Assembly (NCBI RefSeq): GCF_938018145.1
Contig: NZ_CALIII010000142.1
Span: 1 to 14,844, forward strand
Length of the DNA: 14,844 nt
Origin: an uncultured Campylobacter sp.
GTDB lineage: Bacteria; Campylobacterota; Campylobacteria; Campylobacterales; Campylobacteraceae
Reading direction: 5' to 3'
Shown here: positions 1-5,465 of the stretch, in pieces
Numbering within the stretch: position 1 is the first letter of the stretch
Layout of the letters: each line of letters opens with the position of its first letter
Notes under the pieces: model-generated
Databases searched by the model: none
Seen by the model: the letters and a program-made list of their open reading frames with translations, nothing else
What the model was told of the DNA's origin: nothing
Made by a program: the position numbers and the translations under genes

Positions 1-389
1 CTGATGTAGATTATATTTTCAACGTCGCTTTTAAAAGTGTTGTTCGTAAAAGGCGCGGCGTTAGGCTTGTGCCAAAAAAGCTCGGCCACGTTATAGCCCC
101 TGTCGTATCCCCAGTTCATTATGCGCGGCTTTTGTTTCGTCGAGCAAAATATGAAAACATTGACTTTCTTGCAGACGCGCGCGATTTGTTCTAGCGTAGC
201 CTCTACGTCAAAGCCTTGCGAGATTTTATCCAGCGCGCCGTTTTCGTAGACGGGGCGTTTGCCTAGTCCGCCGCCTTTGGTCGCTATTTCGTACGGCGGA
301 TCGGTCACTACCAAATCCACGCAGTTACCCGGCATTGAGCGCATAAATTCTAAGCAGTCGGTATTGTAAATTTTATTTAGCTCTATCAA
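1..389 (-). CDS. Site-specific DNA methyltransferase, DPPY type (3' end outside window)
   Basis: About 129 N-terminal codons are present and the frame runs off the left edge. Near residues 24-34 it reads VDLVVTDPPYE, the catalytic motif IV (DPPY) of amino-methyltransferases, which transfer a methyl group from S-adenosylmethionine to adenine N6 (or cytosine N4). The opening IYNTDCLEFMRSMP resembles the usual start of these enzymes. Motif IV at the N-terminus, with the SAM-binding motif not yet seen, suggests the beta class in which it lies downstream. The start chosen is TTG at 389, with AAGGGAG seven bases upstream. It overlaps the stop of the 54 aa gene by a few bases, so translation is probably coupled. 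No restriction endonuclease is visible beside it, which fits an orphan phage enzyme used for self-protection or regulation. The target sequence cannot be read from this fragment. Confidence 0.88.
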   Translation of the reverse strand, partial: MIELNKIYNTDCLEFMRSMPGNCVDLVVTDPPYEIATKGGGLGKRPVYENGALDKISQGFDVEATLEQIARVCKKVNVFIFCSTKQKPRIMNWGYDRGYNVAELFWHKPNAAPFTNNTFKSDVENIIYI

Positions 390-550
390 AACAAACTCCC
401 TTGCTCGCCTTTTATTCTTAGCTCGCCCTCGGTTAGCCTCTTGCACTCCCTGCCGCCTGCGACGAGTATTACGACTTCGCCGCTTTCAAAATCTACTAAA
501 AGCACGTCGTAAAAGTTCTTTTGGTCATCCGGTCTAAATTCTAGTTTCAT
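386..550 (-). CDS. Small conserved-looking protein, 54 aa, unknown function
   Basis: An open frame begins MKLEFRPDDQKNFYDVLLVD and ends GEQGSLF. It starts with ATG overlapping the stop of the 212 aa gene (ATGA) and stops overlapping the TTG of the methyltransferase gene, so it fills the gap between the two exactly. That packing is the main support for it being real. The predicted fold is mostly beta strand (FYDVLLVDFESGEVVILVAGG) followed by a charged tail. No family is recognised. It could be a small accessory of the methyltransferase or simply operon filler. Confidence 0.65.
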   Translation of the reverse strand: MKLEFRPDDQKNFYDVLLVDFESGEVVILVAGGRECKRLTEGELRIKGEQGSLF

Positions 551-1185
551 ACCGCAGTCCTTATCGCCAGCATCGCCCCGACTTTAGGGTCGATAGGTAG
601 CGGCGCGTCCGGGTCTTTGTTTATCTTGTCGATGATTTGATCTTGCCCTTTTTCGCGTAGTTCTATTTCTTGCTTTTTAGCTTGGTATCTGGTCGAGTTC
701 TCTACGCTGATAAATTTAACCTCGCCTATGCGGTATTGATGATTGAATAGCCATTCAAACACTGCCTGCGTGTCCTCGCCGCTTAGCTTAGGATATTTGC
801 CGTAGCTATTCACGGAAAATTTATTTATTATGTCGCCGTCCTCGTCGATAGCTAGCCGGACCACGTCGTAAAACGGCGGCACCCCGTAGCAAAACTCCTG
901 CCCTTTGTAGGCTTGCCTGATAAAATCGATCATCGTCTCAAGGCTATCAAAGGCGTACTTGCCCTGCTTTATCGCCTCTTTTGCAAGGATAGTCTTATAC
1001 GCGGTTATGGCTTTTTTCATCGCTAACTCTTTGCTTACGTACCGATCCAAAAATTGCAGCCTAAATTTGAAAAAATCCATAAGCCGGCTATCGGGGATGT
1101 CTTTGATCTCATCCTCGTAAATCATCGCTTGGACTTTATTGCACTCCACCGCTTGCATTATCAGCTCGACCCTATCTATCGCCAT
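547..1185 (-). CDS. Hypothetical phage protein, 212 aa
   Basis: I do not recognise a family. The N-terminal half is helical and charged (MAIDRVELIMQAVEC..., then DFFKFRLQFLDRYVSKELA). The middle holds an aromatic segment, QEFCYGVPPFYDVVRLAIDE, which looks like beta structure. The C-terminal third is rich in charged helix (YQAKKQEIELREKGQDQ) and ends in a short proline-containing tail. No signal peptide or membrane segment is seen. The start ATG at 1185 has AGGAGC just upstream and overlaps the 3' end of the replisome-organizer gene by 14 bases. Lying between replication initiator and methyltransferase, it may be a replication accessory such as a helicase-loader partner, but nothing in the sequence proves that. 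Confidence 0.8.
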   Translation of the reverse strand: MAIDRVELIMQAVECNKVQAMIYEDEIKDIPDSRLMDFFKFRLQFLDRYVSKELAMKKAITAYKTILAKEAIKQGKYAFDSLETMIDFIRQAYKGQEFCYGVPPFYDVVRLAIDEDGDIINKFSVNSYGKYPKLSGEDTQAVFEWLFNHQYRIGEVKFISVENSTRYQAKKQEIELREKGQDQIIDKINKDPDAPLPIDPKVGAMLAIRTAV

Positions 1186-2026
1186 AATCTGCTCCTAGTT
1201 CTAGTATTTCGCACTCTATCGCGTCGTTGCTTCTAAAGCCAAAACGCGCTAAATCGTCGTAATCTGCATCTGCCGTTTCCTGCCCTTTTGCCCTCGTGGT
1301 AGGCGGTGATCCTCTTTTAGTTATTCGCTCCGCCTCGGACCTTTGCCAATTGCGCATAGACGCTCGCCAGTCTTTCATCGGCGCCTTACCCACCGCCCAA
1401 CCTTTGCTTTCGTAGAAGTCGTAAAACGCAGAACAATCGACGAGATTTAAATTTGCCTCTTGTTTGTAGGTTTCAAGCTCTTTTAGGGTCGGTTTTTTAA
1501 ATCGCTTAGGCAAGGGGTCAGGCTCTTCACGCGTGCGCACGTGCGTAGAAGCGTTAGCTTCTTCTTGCTCTATCTCTTTCTCTAACTCTATCTCTTTCTC
1601 TAGGGTTACGTTTTTGTTACCGGTTGTTACCGTGCTGTTACAATGTAACGCTTTAGCCTCTTTCTGTTTGGCTCTAAACTCCCTAACTCTCTTTGCGCTG
1701 TCGCATTCCCCGCCGCTTAGGCTTACCGCTTCGGGGAGTCTTACGTCGTCGTCTTCGCCCTTTTGCAACAGCCCCAAGCTCTCAAAAATAGCCATAGCGG
1801 CCTTGACGTTTATTTCTTGCTCCCTTATTTTTAGTGCGATCTCGGCTTCTATCGTCGGCTCTATGCCGTCAAAAAATATAACGCCGTCATCGTCTAGGCT
1901 TTTCAATAAAAGCTTAAGATAGATGCAGGTGTAAGTATCCCCGCCGGCTACGCTTCTTATTTTTAAAATTTTAGGATCATCGAAAAAATCCTTTTTAAGT
2001 TTTATCCAAAATAGTTTTTTATTCAC
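1172..2026 (-). CDS. Phage replisome organizer (replication initiator), N-terminal domain family
   Basis: Residues 1-90 carry the signature of the phage replisome organizer N-terminal family (Phage_rep_org_N): FWIKLKKDFFDDPKILKIR, then GGDTYTCIYLKLLLKSLDDD and EIALKIREQEINVKAAMAIF. This is a winged-helix-like DNA-binding domain. A hydrophilic linker follows with NSTVTTGNKNVT and two copies of an E-K-E-I-E repeat. The C-terminal part (about 180-260) has the aromatic W...W pattern (FYDFYESKGW, MKDWRASMRNW) found in DnaD/helicase-loader-like tails of such initiators. The role expected from the family is to bind the phage origin and recruit the helicase loader or helicase. The start is GTG at 2026, preceded by a strong GGGAGGT and overlapping the upstream stop as GTGA. 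The linker-coding DNA itself looks like an origin (see the entry at 1568-1649). Confidence 0.9.
   Translation of the reverse strand: MNKKLFWIKLKKDFFDDPKILKIRSVAGGDTYTCIYLKLLLKSLDDDGVIFFDGIEPTIEAEIALKIREQEINVKAAMAIFESLGLLQKGEDDDVRLPEAVSLSGGECDSAKRVREFRAKQKEAKALHCNSTVTTGNKNVTLEKEIELEKEIEQEEANASTHVRTREEPDPLPKRFKKPTLKELETYKQEANLNLVDCSAFYDFYESKGWAVGKAPMKDWRASMRNWQRSEAERITKRGSPPTTRAKGQETADADYDDLARFGFRSNDAIECEILELGADYGDR
1568..1602. repeat. Two-copy 18-bp in-frame tandem repeat, purine/pyrimidine asymmetric
   Basis: CTCTATCTCTTTCTCTA occurs at 1568-1584 and again at 1586-1602, giving an 18-bp period. On the coding (minus) strand it is almost pure purine and encodes E-K-E-I-E-L / E-K-E-I-E-Q in the replisome-organizer linker. 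Repeated Glu/Lys/Ile codons are common in this family, so protein-level causes are possible. The strand asymmetry directly beside the GTTAC repeats also resembles an origin unwinding tract. Confidence 0.8.
1568..1649. other. Candidate phage replication origin inside the replisome-organizer gene
   Basis: GTTAC occurs in direct orientation at 1605-1609, 1616-1620, 1626-1630 and 1637-1641, a spacing of 11, 10 and 11 bp, that is one site per helical turn on the same face. The middle two share the longer core TTGTTACCG. The last copy forms an inverted pair with GTAAC at 1645-1649. Immediately to the left lies the purine-asymmetric 18-bp tandem repeat. Iterons plus an adjacent asymmetric tract within the initiator gene is the layout of the lambda origin in gene O and of several other phage origins. 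Function is inferred from this pattern; binding by the encoded initiator is not shown. Confidence 0.55.
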
Positions 2027-2259
2027 AGCTCACCTCCCGAAATTTGAAATACGCCCTTAATTTTTTCAATGTAGCCGAGCTTTTTAAGCTTGCCTAGTCG
2101 TTTATACGCAGTAGAATTTGCTATACCAAAAAGCTTTGCAAGATTAGCAACGTCGTCAGCCGGGTCGCCAGCTAGGTACAAAAGCAGTCGCAAGTCCTCG
2201 ACGCTCAACTTTTTATCGAATACCCACGTATTAACGCGTTCTTTGGTTAAATTTTTCAT
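2023..2259 (-). CDS. Small winged-helix/HTH protein, 78 aa
   Basis: Residues 18-70 form a helix-turn-helix with wing: LSVEDLRLLLYLAGD, then VANLAKLFGIANSTAYKRLGKLKKLGYIEKIKGVFQI. The pattern (spacer helix, recognition helix STAYKRLGKLKKLG, beta wing ending in a short strand) is that of MarR/Lrp-like or replication-protein winged helices. No ligand or oligomerisation domain follows, so it is a bare DNA-binding module. The start ATG at 2259 has AAGGAG upstream and overlaps the 38 aa gene (ATGA), and its stop overlaps the GTG of the replisome organizer. It may regulate the operon or act with the replisome organizer at the origin; the sequence does not decide. Confidence 0.82.
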   Translation of the reverse strand: MKNLTKERVNTWVFDKKLSVEDLRLLLYLAGDPADDVANLAKLFGIANSTAYKRLGKLKKLGYIEKIKGVFQISGGEL

Positions 2260-2372
2260 TCTTCATACTCCTTAAATTTCTCAACCGTCAGCCACGCAAA
2301 CGCGACCGACACAAAAAGGCAAACCGCCAAAAAGCTCAAAATTATCCAAATCAAGAGTGCTAAGAGTTTCAT
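2256..2372 (-). CDS. Micro membrane protein, 38 aa
   Basis: A 38-codon frame begins MKLLALLIWIILSFLAVCLF and ends in a charged tail, KFKEYEE. Residues 3-28 are a continuous hydrophobic stretch long enough for one inner-membrane helix. The stop overlaps the ATG of the downstream HTH gene, and only two bases separate its start from the stop of the next upstream micro-ORF, which supports real translation. The upstream ribosome binding site is weak (TTTAGG), so coupling is likely. Function is unknown; small phage membrane proteins often act in exclusion or lysis control. Confidence 0.55.
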   Translation of the reverse strand: MKLLALLIWIILSFLAVCLFVSVAFAWLTVEKFKEYEE

Positions 2373-2374
2373 CG

Positions 2375-2461
2375 TCACAGCCTAAATTTGAAGTAATTAA
2401 TCAGCTCAAACAGCAGTACGCCGATCGCAAATGACGCGACAACAAATTCAATATCCGGCAT
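2375..2461 (-). CDS. Micro membrane protein, 28 aa
   Basis: A 28-codon frame begins MPDIEFVVASFAIGVLLFEL and ends in KFRL, with one predicted membrane helix. Its ATG shares a base with the stop of the winged-helix gene (TAATG), a classic re-initiation arrangement, and two bases separate its stop from the ATG of the 38 aa frame. Support rests on this packing and the clear hydrophobic profile. No family is recognised. Confidence 0.45.
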   Translation of the reverse strand: MPDIEFVVASFAIGVLLFELINYFKFRL

Positions 2462-2730
2462 TACGCTATCCTCTCGACGGCTTTTAAAATTTCCGCGCTA
2501 TGACCTGTAACGGCGTCTTTTTTGGTGCCGATGACTGCTAAATAGCCTTGCGCTACTAGCTCATTGACGCGACCGCATACGCCGCATTCTTTAAACTTAT
2601 ACCAGCGCGCTATTTCTTGCCGTGTCGCGCCGTTTGGATGCAATTTAAAGCATTCATATACCTGCGCCCGTTTGCCGTTTAGAAACGGCTTTATGGCACG
2701 ATATGCTTTTAATGAAGTTTCAGCGATCAT
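2461..2730 (-). CDS. Winged-helix DNA-binding protein, 89 aa, first gene of the leftward operon
   Basis: Residues 12-70 read as a winged helix: KPFLNGKRAQVYECFKLHPN, then GATRQEIARWYKF (turn plus support helix), GVCGRVNELVAQGYLAVIG (recognition helix and wing). Two cysteines in KECGVCGRV lie three residues apart, which is too few for a full zinc site. The start ATG at 2730 is preceded by AAAGAGGT. It heads the leftward block and has no same-strand gene directly upstream; the region to its right holds plus-strand signals instead. A role in early gene control or DNA replication is likely from position, but no precise family is recognised. Confidence 0.8.
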   Translation of the reverse strand: MIAETSLKAYRAIKPFLNGKRAQVYECFKLHPNGATRQEIARWYKFKECGVCGRVNELVAQGYLAVIGTKKDAVTGHSAEILKAVERIA

Positions 2731-2750
2731 TTTTTACCTCTTTAGGTTTA

Positions 2751-2779
2751 TTCACTCTAAAAGCCCCTTGTGCTAAAAT
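2751..2779 (+). promoter_or_regulatory. Possible sigma70-type promoter, extended -10
   Basis: TTCACT at 2751-2756 lies 17 bases before TAAAAT at 2774-2779, which is preceded by TGC (extended -10). It would start RNA near 2786, ahead of an AAGGAG ribosome binding site and a seven-codon mini-ORF. The -35 is weak. Confidence 0.35.
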
Positions 2780-2818
2780 AGAAGTCCTCACAAAAATTCA
2801 ACACAAGGAGCCATTACA

Positions 2819-2842
2819 ATGAATACAAGGCTTATTATTTGA
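2819..2842 (+). CDS. Seven-codon mini-ORF with strong ribosome binding site (leader peptide?)
   Basis: ATG...TGA encodes MNTRLII. AAGGAG at 2805-2810 sits eight bases upstream, a very good ribosome binding site for so short a frame. The stop lies inside the -35 of the next promoter. It may be a leader peptide, a lambda bar-like minigene, or the truncated remnant of a longer gene. Without comparison to relatives it remains only suggestive. Confidence 0.25.
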   Translation: MNTRLII

Positions 2843-2867
2843 CTTTCATTTAAGCCCTTAGTAAAAT
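2839..2867 (+). promoter_or_regulatory. Near-consensus sigma70-type promoter
   Basis: TTGACT at 2839-2844, a 17-base spacer, then TAAAAT at 2862-2867. Transcription would start near 2874, about 34 bases before the ATG at 2908, which has AAAGGA upstream. It is one of the two best-formed promoters in the window. Confidence 0.7.
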
Positions 2868-2907
2868 TCCAAGCGACCAAGCTAAGAAATTCAAACAAAG
2901 GACTTAA

Positions 2908-3102
2908 ATGACGGACAAAGAAATAGCATTAGAGCTAACCAAAATCGTGATCGGTGCGGCCGGGTTAAAAACGCATACCGACACCGAATATAACTCGGAA
3001 TACGGCGAGGCTAGATACAAAGACGTAGCCAAAACCGATATTGCAAAAGAAGCCGCGAGCATTTACAACGTTATTTTTGATGAAATAACGAAGCAAGCTT
3101 GA
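2908..3102 (+). CDS. Small phage protein, 64 aa, unknown function
   Basis: The protein begins MTDKEIALELTKIVIGAAG and ends ASIYNVIFDEITKQA. Short alpha-helical proteins with this MTxKEIALELxK opening and a C-terminal YNxIFDxI helix occur in many phages; their job is unknown. The gene has its own near-consensus promoter and an AAAGGA site six bases before the ATG. It points opposite to the genes on both sides and its last 32 bases overlap the 3' end of the 66 aa minus-strand gene. Transcription from the Cro-like gene leftward would read through it in antisense, so it may be expressed mainly when the leftward operon is silent, that is in the lysogen. That is inference. Confidence 0.72.
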   Translation: MTDKEIALELTKIVIGAAGLKTHTDTEYNSEYGEARYKDVAKTDIAKEAASIYNVIFDEITKQA

Positions 3103-3271
3103 GCTCATCGTATCTTAGTCGCTCGTCGTAGTTAAACCTAGCTGCAATGAGCTTTATCATCTTAGTTTGGTCGTCTCGCTCAAATTTTCTTAGCTTTTTG
3201 CTTATTTTTCTAAAAGCCTTATCGAAACGCTTAGCCTGCACTTCGTAGTCTATTTTTTGATCTTCGTTCAT
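3071..3271 (-). CDS. Small basic helical protein, 66 aa, downstream of the Cro-like gene
   Basis: It begins MNEDQKIDYEVQAKRFDKAF and continues as charged helix rich in Lys and Arg, followed by MIKLIAARFNYDERLRYDEL. No membrane segment, signal peptide or known motif is seen. The ATG overlaps the stop of the upstream Cro-like gene by four bases (ATGA), so it is very likely the second gene of that transcript. The 3' end overlaps the convergent 64 aa gene. It may be a regulator accessory or replication helper; no family is recognised. Confidence 0.65.
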   Translation of the reverse strand: MNEDQKIDYEVQAKRFDKAFRKISKKLRKFERDDQTKMIKLIAARFNYDERLRYDELKLASLFHQK

Positions 3272-3495
3272 TTATTCTCCTTTTTAGCCTTTTTGAGCTG
3301 TTTGGCTTCTTGCTCGGATAGCCAAGCGCGGATATTTTCCCAAGCGACGGCGGGGATGTCGTGGTTTTTTTCTAAAACTATCATTAGCGTGCCCGATGGT
3401 TTATGTTTGCCCTTGTTGCCTTTTGCTAGCAAACGCTTTACCCTATCAATTTTCAGATATTGCAATAAAATGTTTTTTAGTGTTTTGTAATTCAT
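3268..3495 (-). CDS. Cro-like small DNA-binding protein, 75 aa (putative)
   Basis: Position is the main argument: it is the first gene divergent from the S24 repressor across a 123-base intergenic region, where cro sits in lambdoid switches. The sequence fits loosely. DRVKRLLAKGNKGKHKPSGTL followed by IVLEKNHDIPAVAWENIRAWL resembles the C-terminal half of XRE-type HTH domains, in which a helix is followed by GIPxxAW. The tail (SEQEAKQLKKAKKENK) is basic. No Shine-Dalgarno is visible before the ATG at 3495, and a TAATAC about 14 bases upstream would give an almost leaderless message. The expected role is repression of the lysogeny promoter during lytic growth. The HTH is weak, so another small early regulator remains possible. 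Confidence 0.6.
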   Translation of the reverse strand: MNYKTLKNILLQYLKIDRVKRLLAKGNKGKHKPSGTLMIVLEKNHDIPAVAWENIRAWLSEQEAKQLKKAKKENK

Positions 3496-3618
3496 GATGT
3501 AAGTGTAGTATTAAAACCCTTAAGAGTAGTTTAATTAGTGTTGTGTAGAAACATTAACTAAGTTTTAAAATTTGGTATAATAGTGCACAATAAAAACACC
3601 TATTTGGGGAGGTAAAAA
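3496..3618. promoter_or_regulatory. Repressor/Cro divergent control region
   Basis: This holds the start regions of both the Cro-like (minus) and repressor (plus) genes. Related words AAGTGTAGTA (3501-3510) and TAGTGTTGTG (3536-3545) lie about 35 bp apart. A relative, TAAGTGTTGTA, recurs at 6383-6393 near other genes, and the reverse form GATACACTT is at 6396-6404. These are candidate operators for the repressor; binding is not shown. Confidence 0.5.
3554..3581 (+). promoter_or_regulatory. Promoter of the S24 repressor gene
   Basis: TATAAT at 3576-3581 is a perfect -10, with TTAACT at 3554-3559 sixteen bases upstream as a moderate -35. RNA would start near 3588, giving a short leader with GGGGAGGT just before the ATG at 3619. 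Confidence 0.65.
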
Positions 3619-4344
3619 ATGGCTAAGATGTTTGATTTTAAGCGCGCAAAAGAGATTATGCGAGAAAAAGGGATAAATCAAAGCGATATAGTATTTTTTC
3701 TTGCCGATCAGGGGATAAACTATACTTTGGACGGGGTAAAAAATTGGTTTAGAAAAGACGAAAAAACAAGGAATAACCCCGAAATTAAAACCTTAAGAGC
3801 CCTTGCCGAGCTTTTCGATACAAGCCTTGACGAATTAATAATCGGCGGATCGGACGCGCTTAAAGACTTATCGCTCGACAATATCGTGTTTTTATCAAAA
3901 TCAGAAATGCGCGTCGGTGCCGGTAGCGAGGGAGTGTTTGATTTAGAGATGCTTAGTAGCGAGGAGCGCAAGGTCGCGGTAGACAAAAGTTTTATAAAGG
4001 GGCTAAACCCTGCAAATTTAAAAGTTTTTGAGGTAGTGGGCGATAGTATGTCTCCAGAATACGAGGAGAGCGATTGGGTTATCGTCGATATGGTAAACCA
4101 CCGCTACGAGTTTATTAAGATAGCTGGCATTTACATTGTTAGGATCGGCGAGATCGTATATGTAAAAAGGGTCGAGTTTTTACCATACGGCAAAGTTAAA
4201 CTTATTAGCCTAAACCCGAAATATGGCGACATATACCCGCACAAAGAGGGCTACGACGATTGGGAGATACTAGGCAAGGTTTGCGGCAAGATACATTATG
4301 AGGTCTATAAGGGGCTTACATTTAACGACTACGGCATCAAATAG
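3619..4344 (+). CDS. CI-type phage repressor, HTH plus S24 (LexA-like) autopeptidase
   Basis: Residues 5-75 form an XRE-type helix-turn-helix (KRAKEIMREKGINQSDIVFF, with KNWFRKDEK and ALAELFDTSLDELI closing the domain). Residues 97-241 are an S24 peptidase domain. It carries MRVGAGSEG at its start, the catalytic serine in VVGDSMSPEY (Ser143) and the catalytic lysine in YVKRVEF (Lys183). By family knowledge it binds operators as a dimer, keeps the prophage silent and cleaves itself when RecA is activated by DNA damage. The start has a strong GGGGAGGT site and a good promoter. Together with the divergent Cro-like gene it makes the lysogeny switch. Full length, with no sign of damage, so the prophage could be inducible. 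Confidence 0.92.
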   Translation: MAKMFDFKRAKEIMREKGINQSDIVFFLADQGINYTLDGVKNWFRKDEKTRNNPEIKTLRALAELFDTSLDELIIGGSDALKDLSLDNIVFLSKSEMRVGAGSEGVFDLEMLSSEERKVAVDKSFIKGLNPANLKVFEVVGDSMSPEYEESDWVIVDMVNHRYEFIKIAGIYIVRIGEIVYVKRVEFLPYGKVKLISLNPKYGDIYPHKEGYDDWEILGKVCGKIHYEVYKGLTFNDYGIK

Positions 4345-4399
4345 GCGCCTAGTCGGTAGCTACTCCATAAATTCAAAGAGGTTTTAGAAAGGGGCAATA

Positions 4400-4912
4400 T
4401 TGAACGAAGCTAATATAGATTTTTTATTGTCAGTAGCCGACAGGACGTTAAATTCTGCAAATTTGACGATTAGCAACGCAAACACCTTTTTGGTTTTAGG
4501 TGGCGTCTGTTTGGCCGCAATTACCATAGGAATATCTATTTATTACAATAGAAAGAATAAGCAAGCTATTAAAGAATCTATCGAGAAGGTTCTAGTAAAA
4601 ATATCCCAAGATAGCTCTATAAGAAACAAATTGGTAGAAAGAATACTTGAAAACGATGAAATCCTAAAAAGAATTATTGAGTTAGATGAGTTTAAGAGAC
4701 AGCTTGATATATCAGTGGGCGATATGGTTGTCGTCATAGCTAGTTACGAGCGCAACAAGGACATAGGAAGAGAGGATGATTTTAAGAATACCCATTCCAG
4801 GGGTGATATTTTCGAGGGGCAAGACTGTAAAGATAAAGAAATATTAAAGGATATTGATATTACAATAGATGATGAAGCAAATTTGGAAGGAGGAGAAAAT
4901 GGCACTAAGTGA
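4400..4912 (+). CDS. Membrane-anchored coiled-coil protein, 170 aa, unknown
   Basis: The N-terminal about 27 residues (NIDFLLSVADRTLNSANLTI) precede one strong transmembrane helix at about 29-48 (FLVLGGVCLAAITIGISIYY), followed by positively charged NRKNKQ, so the C-terminus is predicted to be cytoplasmic. Residues 50-125 are a long amphipathic coiled coil (IKESIEKVLVKISQD, LVERILENDEILKRIIELDE). The tail is acidic. The start chosen is TTG at 4400, with AAAGGGG five bases upstream. It overlaps the metallopeptidase gene by 14 bases and follows the repressor. The neighbourhood suggests a role in controlling lysogeny, perhaps as partner or anchor of the peptidase, or in superinfection exclusion. 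No family is recognised. Confidence 0.72.
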   Translation: MNEANIDFLLSVADRTLNSANLTISNANTFLVLGGVCLAAITIGISIYYNRKNKQAIKESIEKVLVKISQDSSIRNKLVERILENDEILKRIIELDEFKRQLDISVGDMVVVIASYERNKDIGREDDFKNTHSRGDIFEGQDCKDKEILKDIDITIDDEANLEGGENGTK

Positions 4913-5465
4913 TTTTGCTAATATGCGCTCAAAAGACATTTTAGCCAAGCTTAATATAACCCAAGCTCCGTTTGACCCTTTTGAGATTGCTGGCCTTATG
5001 GGTGTAAAAGTTGTAAAAACGCTAGATTGGGGAAAGGTAAGGGATATAAAAGATGGGCATATATACCTTGAAAAAGGCGAGCCTGTTATTTGGATAAATC
5101 CTCTCCGCCCCGAAAATAGACAAAAATTTACGCTAGCCCACGAATTGGGGCACTTAGTTTATGACATTTTGCCCAATATAGAAAAATATAAAGATAGCAC
5201 CAACGGCGACTTTAAAGAGCATTATAGAAATGGGAATAAAGGACCGCGAGAAACAAGGGCTAACCAATTTGCAGCCAACTTGCTTATGCCGATATTTGCC
5301 ATAGGCAAAGGCGTTGATGATATACATAAAAGCAGCGAAAAGCCTACAATAGATAAGTATATCGATGGCCTAGCTTCTATTTTTGAAGTATCAAGGCAGG
5401 CAATGATTGTTAGGCTTAAGGCTCTAGGGGTTATTTCGCAAGATTATATTTACCCGTATGTTTAA
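4899..5465 (+). CDS. ImmA/IrrE-family metallo-endopeptidase
   Basis: The zinc motif HELGH is at residues 81-85 (FTLAHELGHLVYD). The expected downstream ETRANQFAANLLMP (Glu118) supplies the third ligand and the family signature. The N-terminal part (SKDILAKLNITQAPFDPFEI, then VKVVKTLDW) and the C-terminal helical part (LASIFEVSRQAMIVRLKALG) also match the family. Known members such as ImmA of ICEBs1 and IrrE of Deinococcus cleave a repressor to release gene expression. I placed the start at 4899 because AAGGAGGAG lies directly before that ATG; an upstream in-frame ATG at 4869 lacks such a site. The gene overlaps its neighbours on both sides by 14 and 8 bases. The local repressor already has an S24 domain, so the true substrate is uncertain. 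Confidence 0.9.
   Translation: MALSDFANMRSKDILAKLNITQAPFDPFEIAGLMGVKVVKTLDWGKVRDIKDGHIYLEKGEPVIWINPLRPENRQKFTLAHELGHLVYDILPNIEKYKDSTNGDFKEHYRNGNKGPRETRANQFAANLLMPIFAIGKGVDDIHKSSEKPTIDKYIDGLASIFEVSRQAMIVRLKALGVISQDYIYPYV

Noticed and set aside
1533..1922. 129 aa plus-strand frame over the replisome-organizer gene
   Set aside because: Serine/leucine-rich shadow of the purine-rich coding strand; no ribosome binding site and no known pattern.
4869..4898. Upstream ATG as start of the ImmA/IrrE gene
   Set aside because: No good ribosome binding site precedes it, whereas AAGGAGGAG sits directly before the ATG at 4899, which also matches the usual N-terminus.
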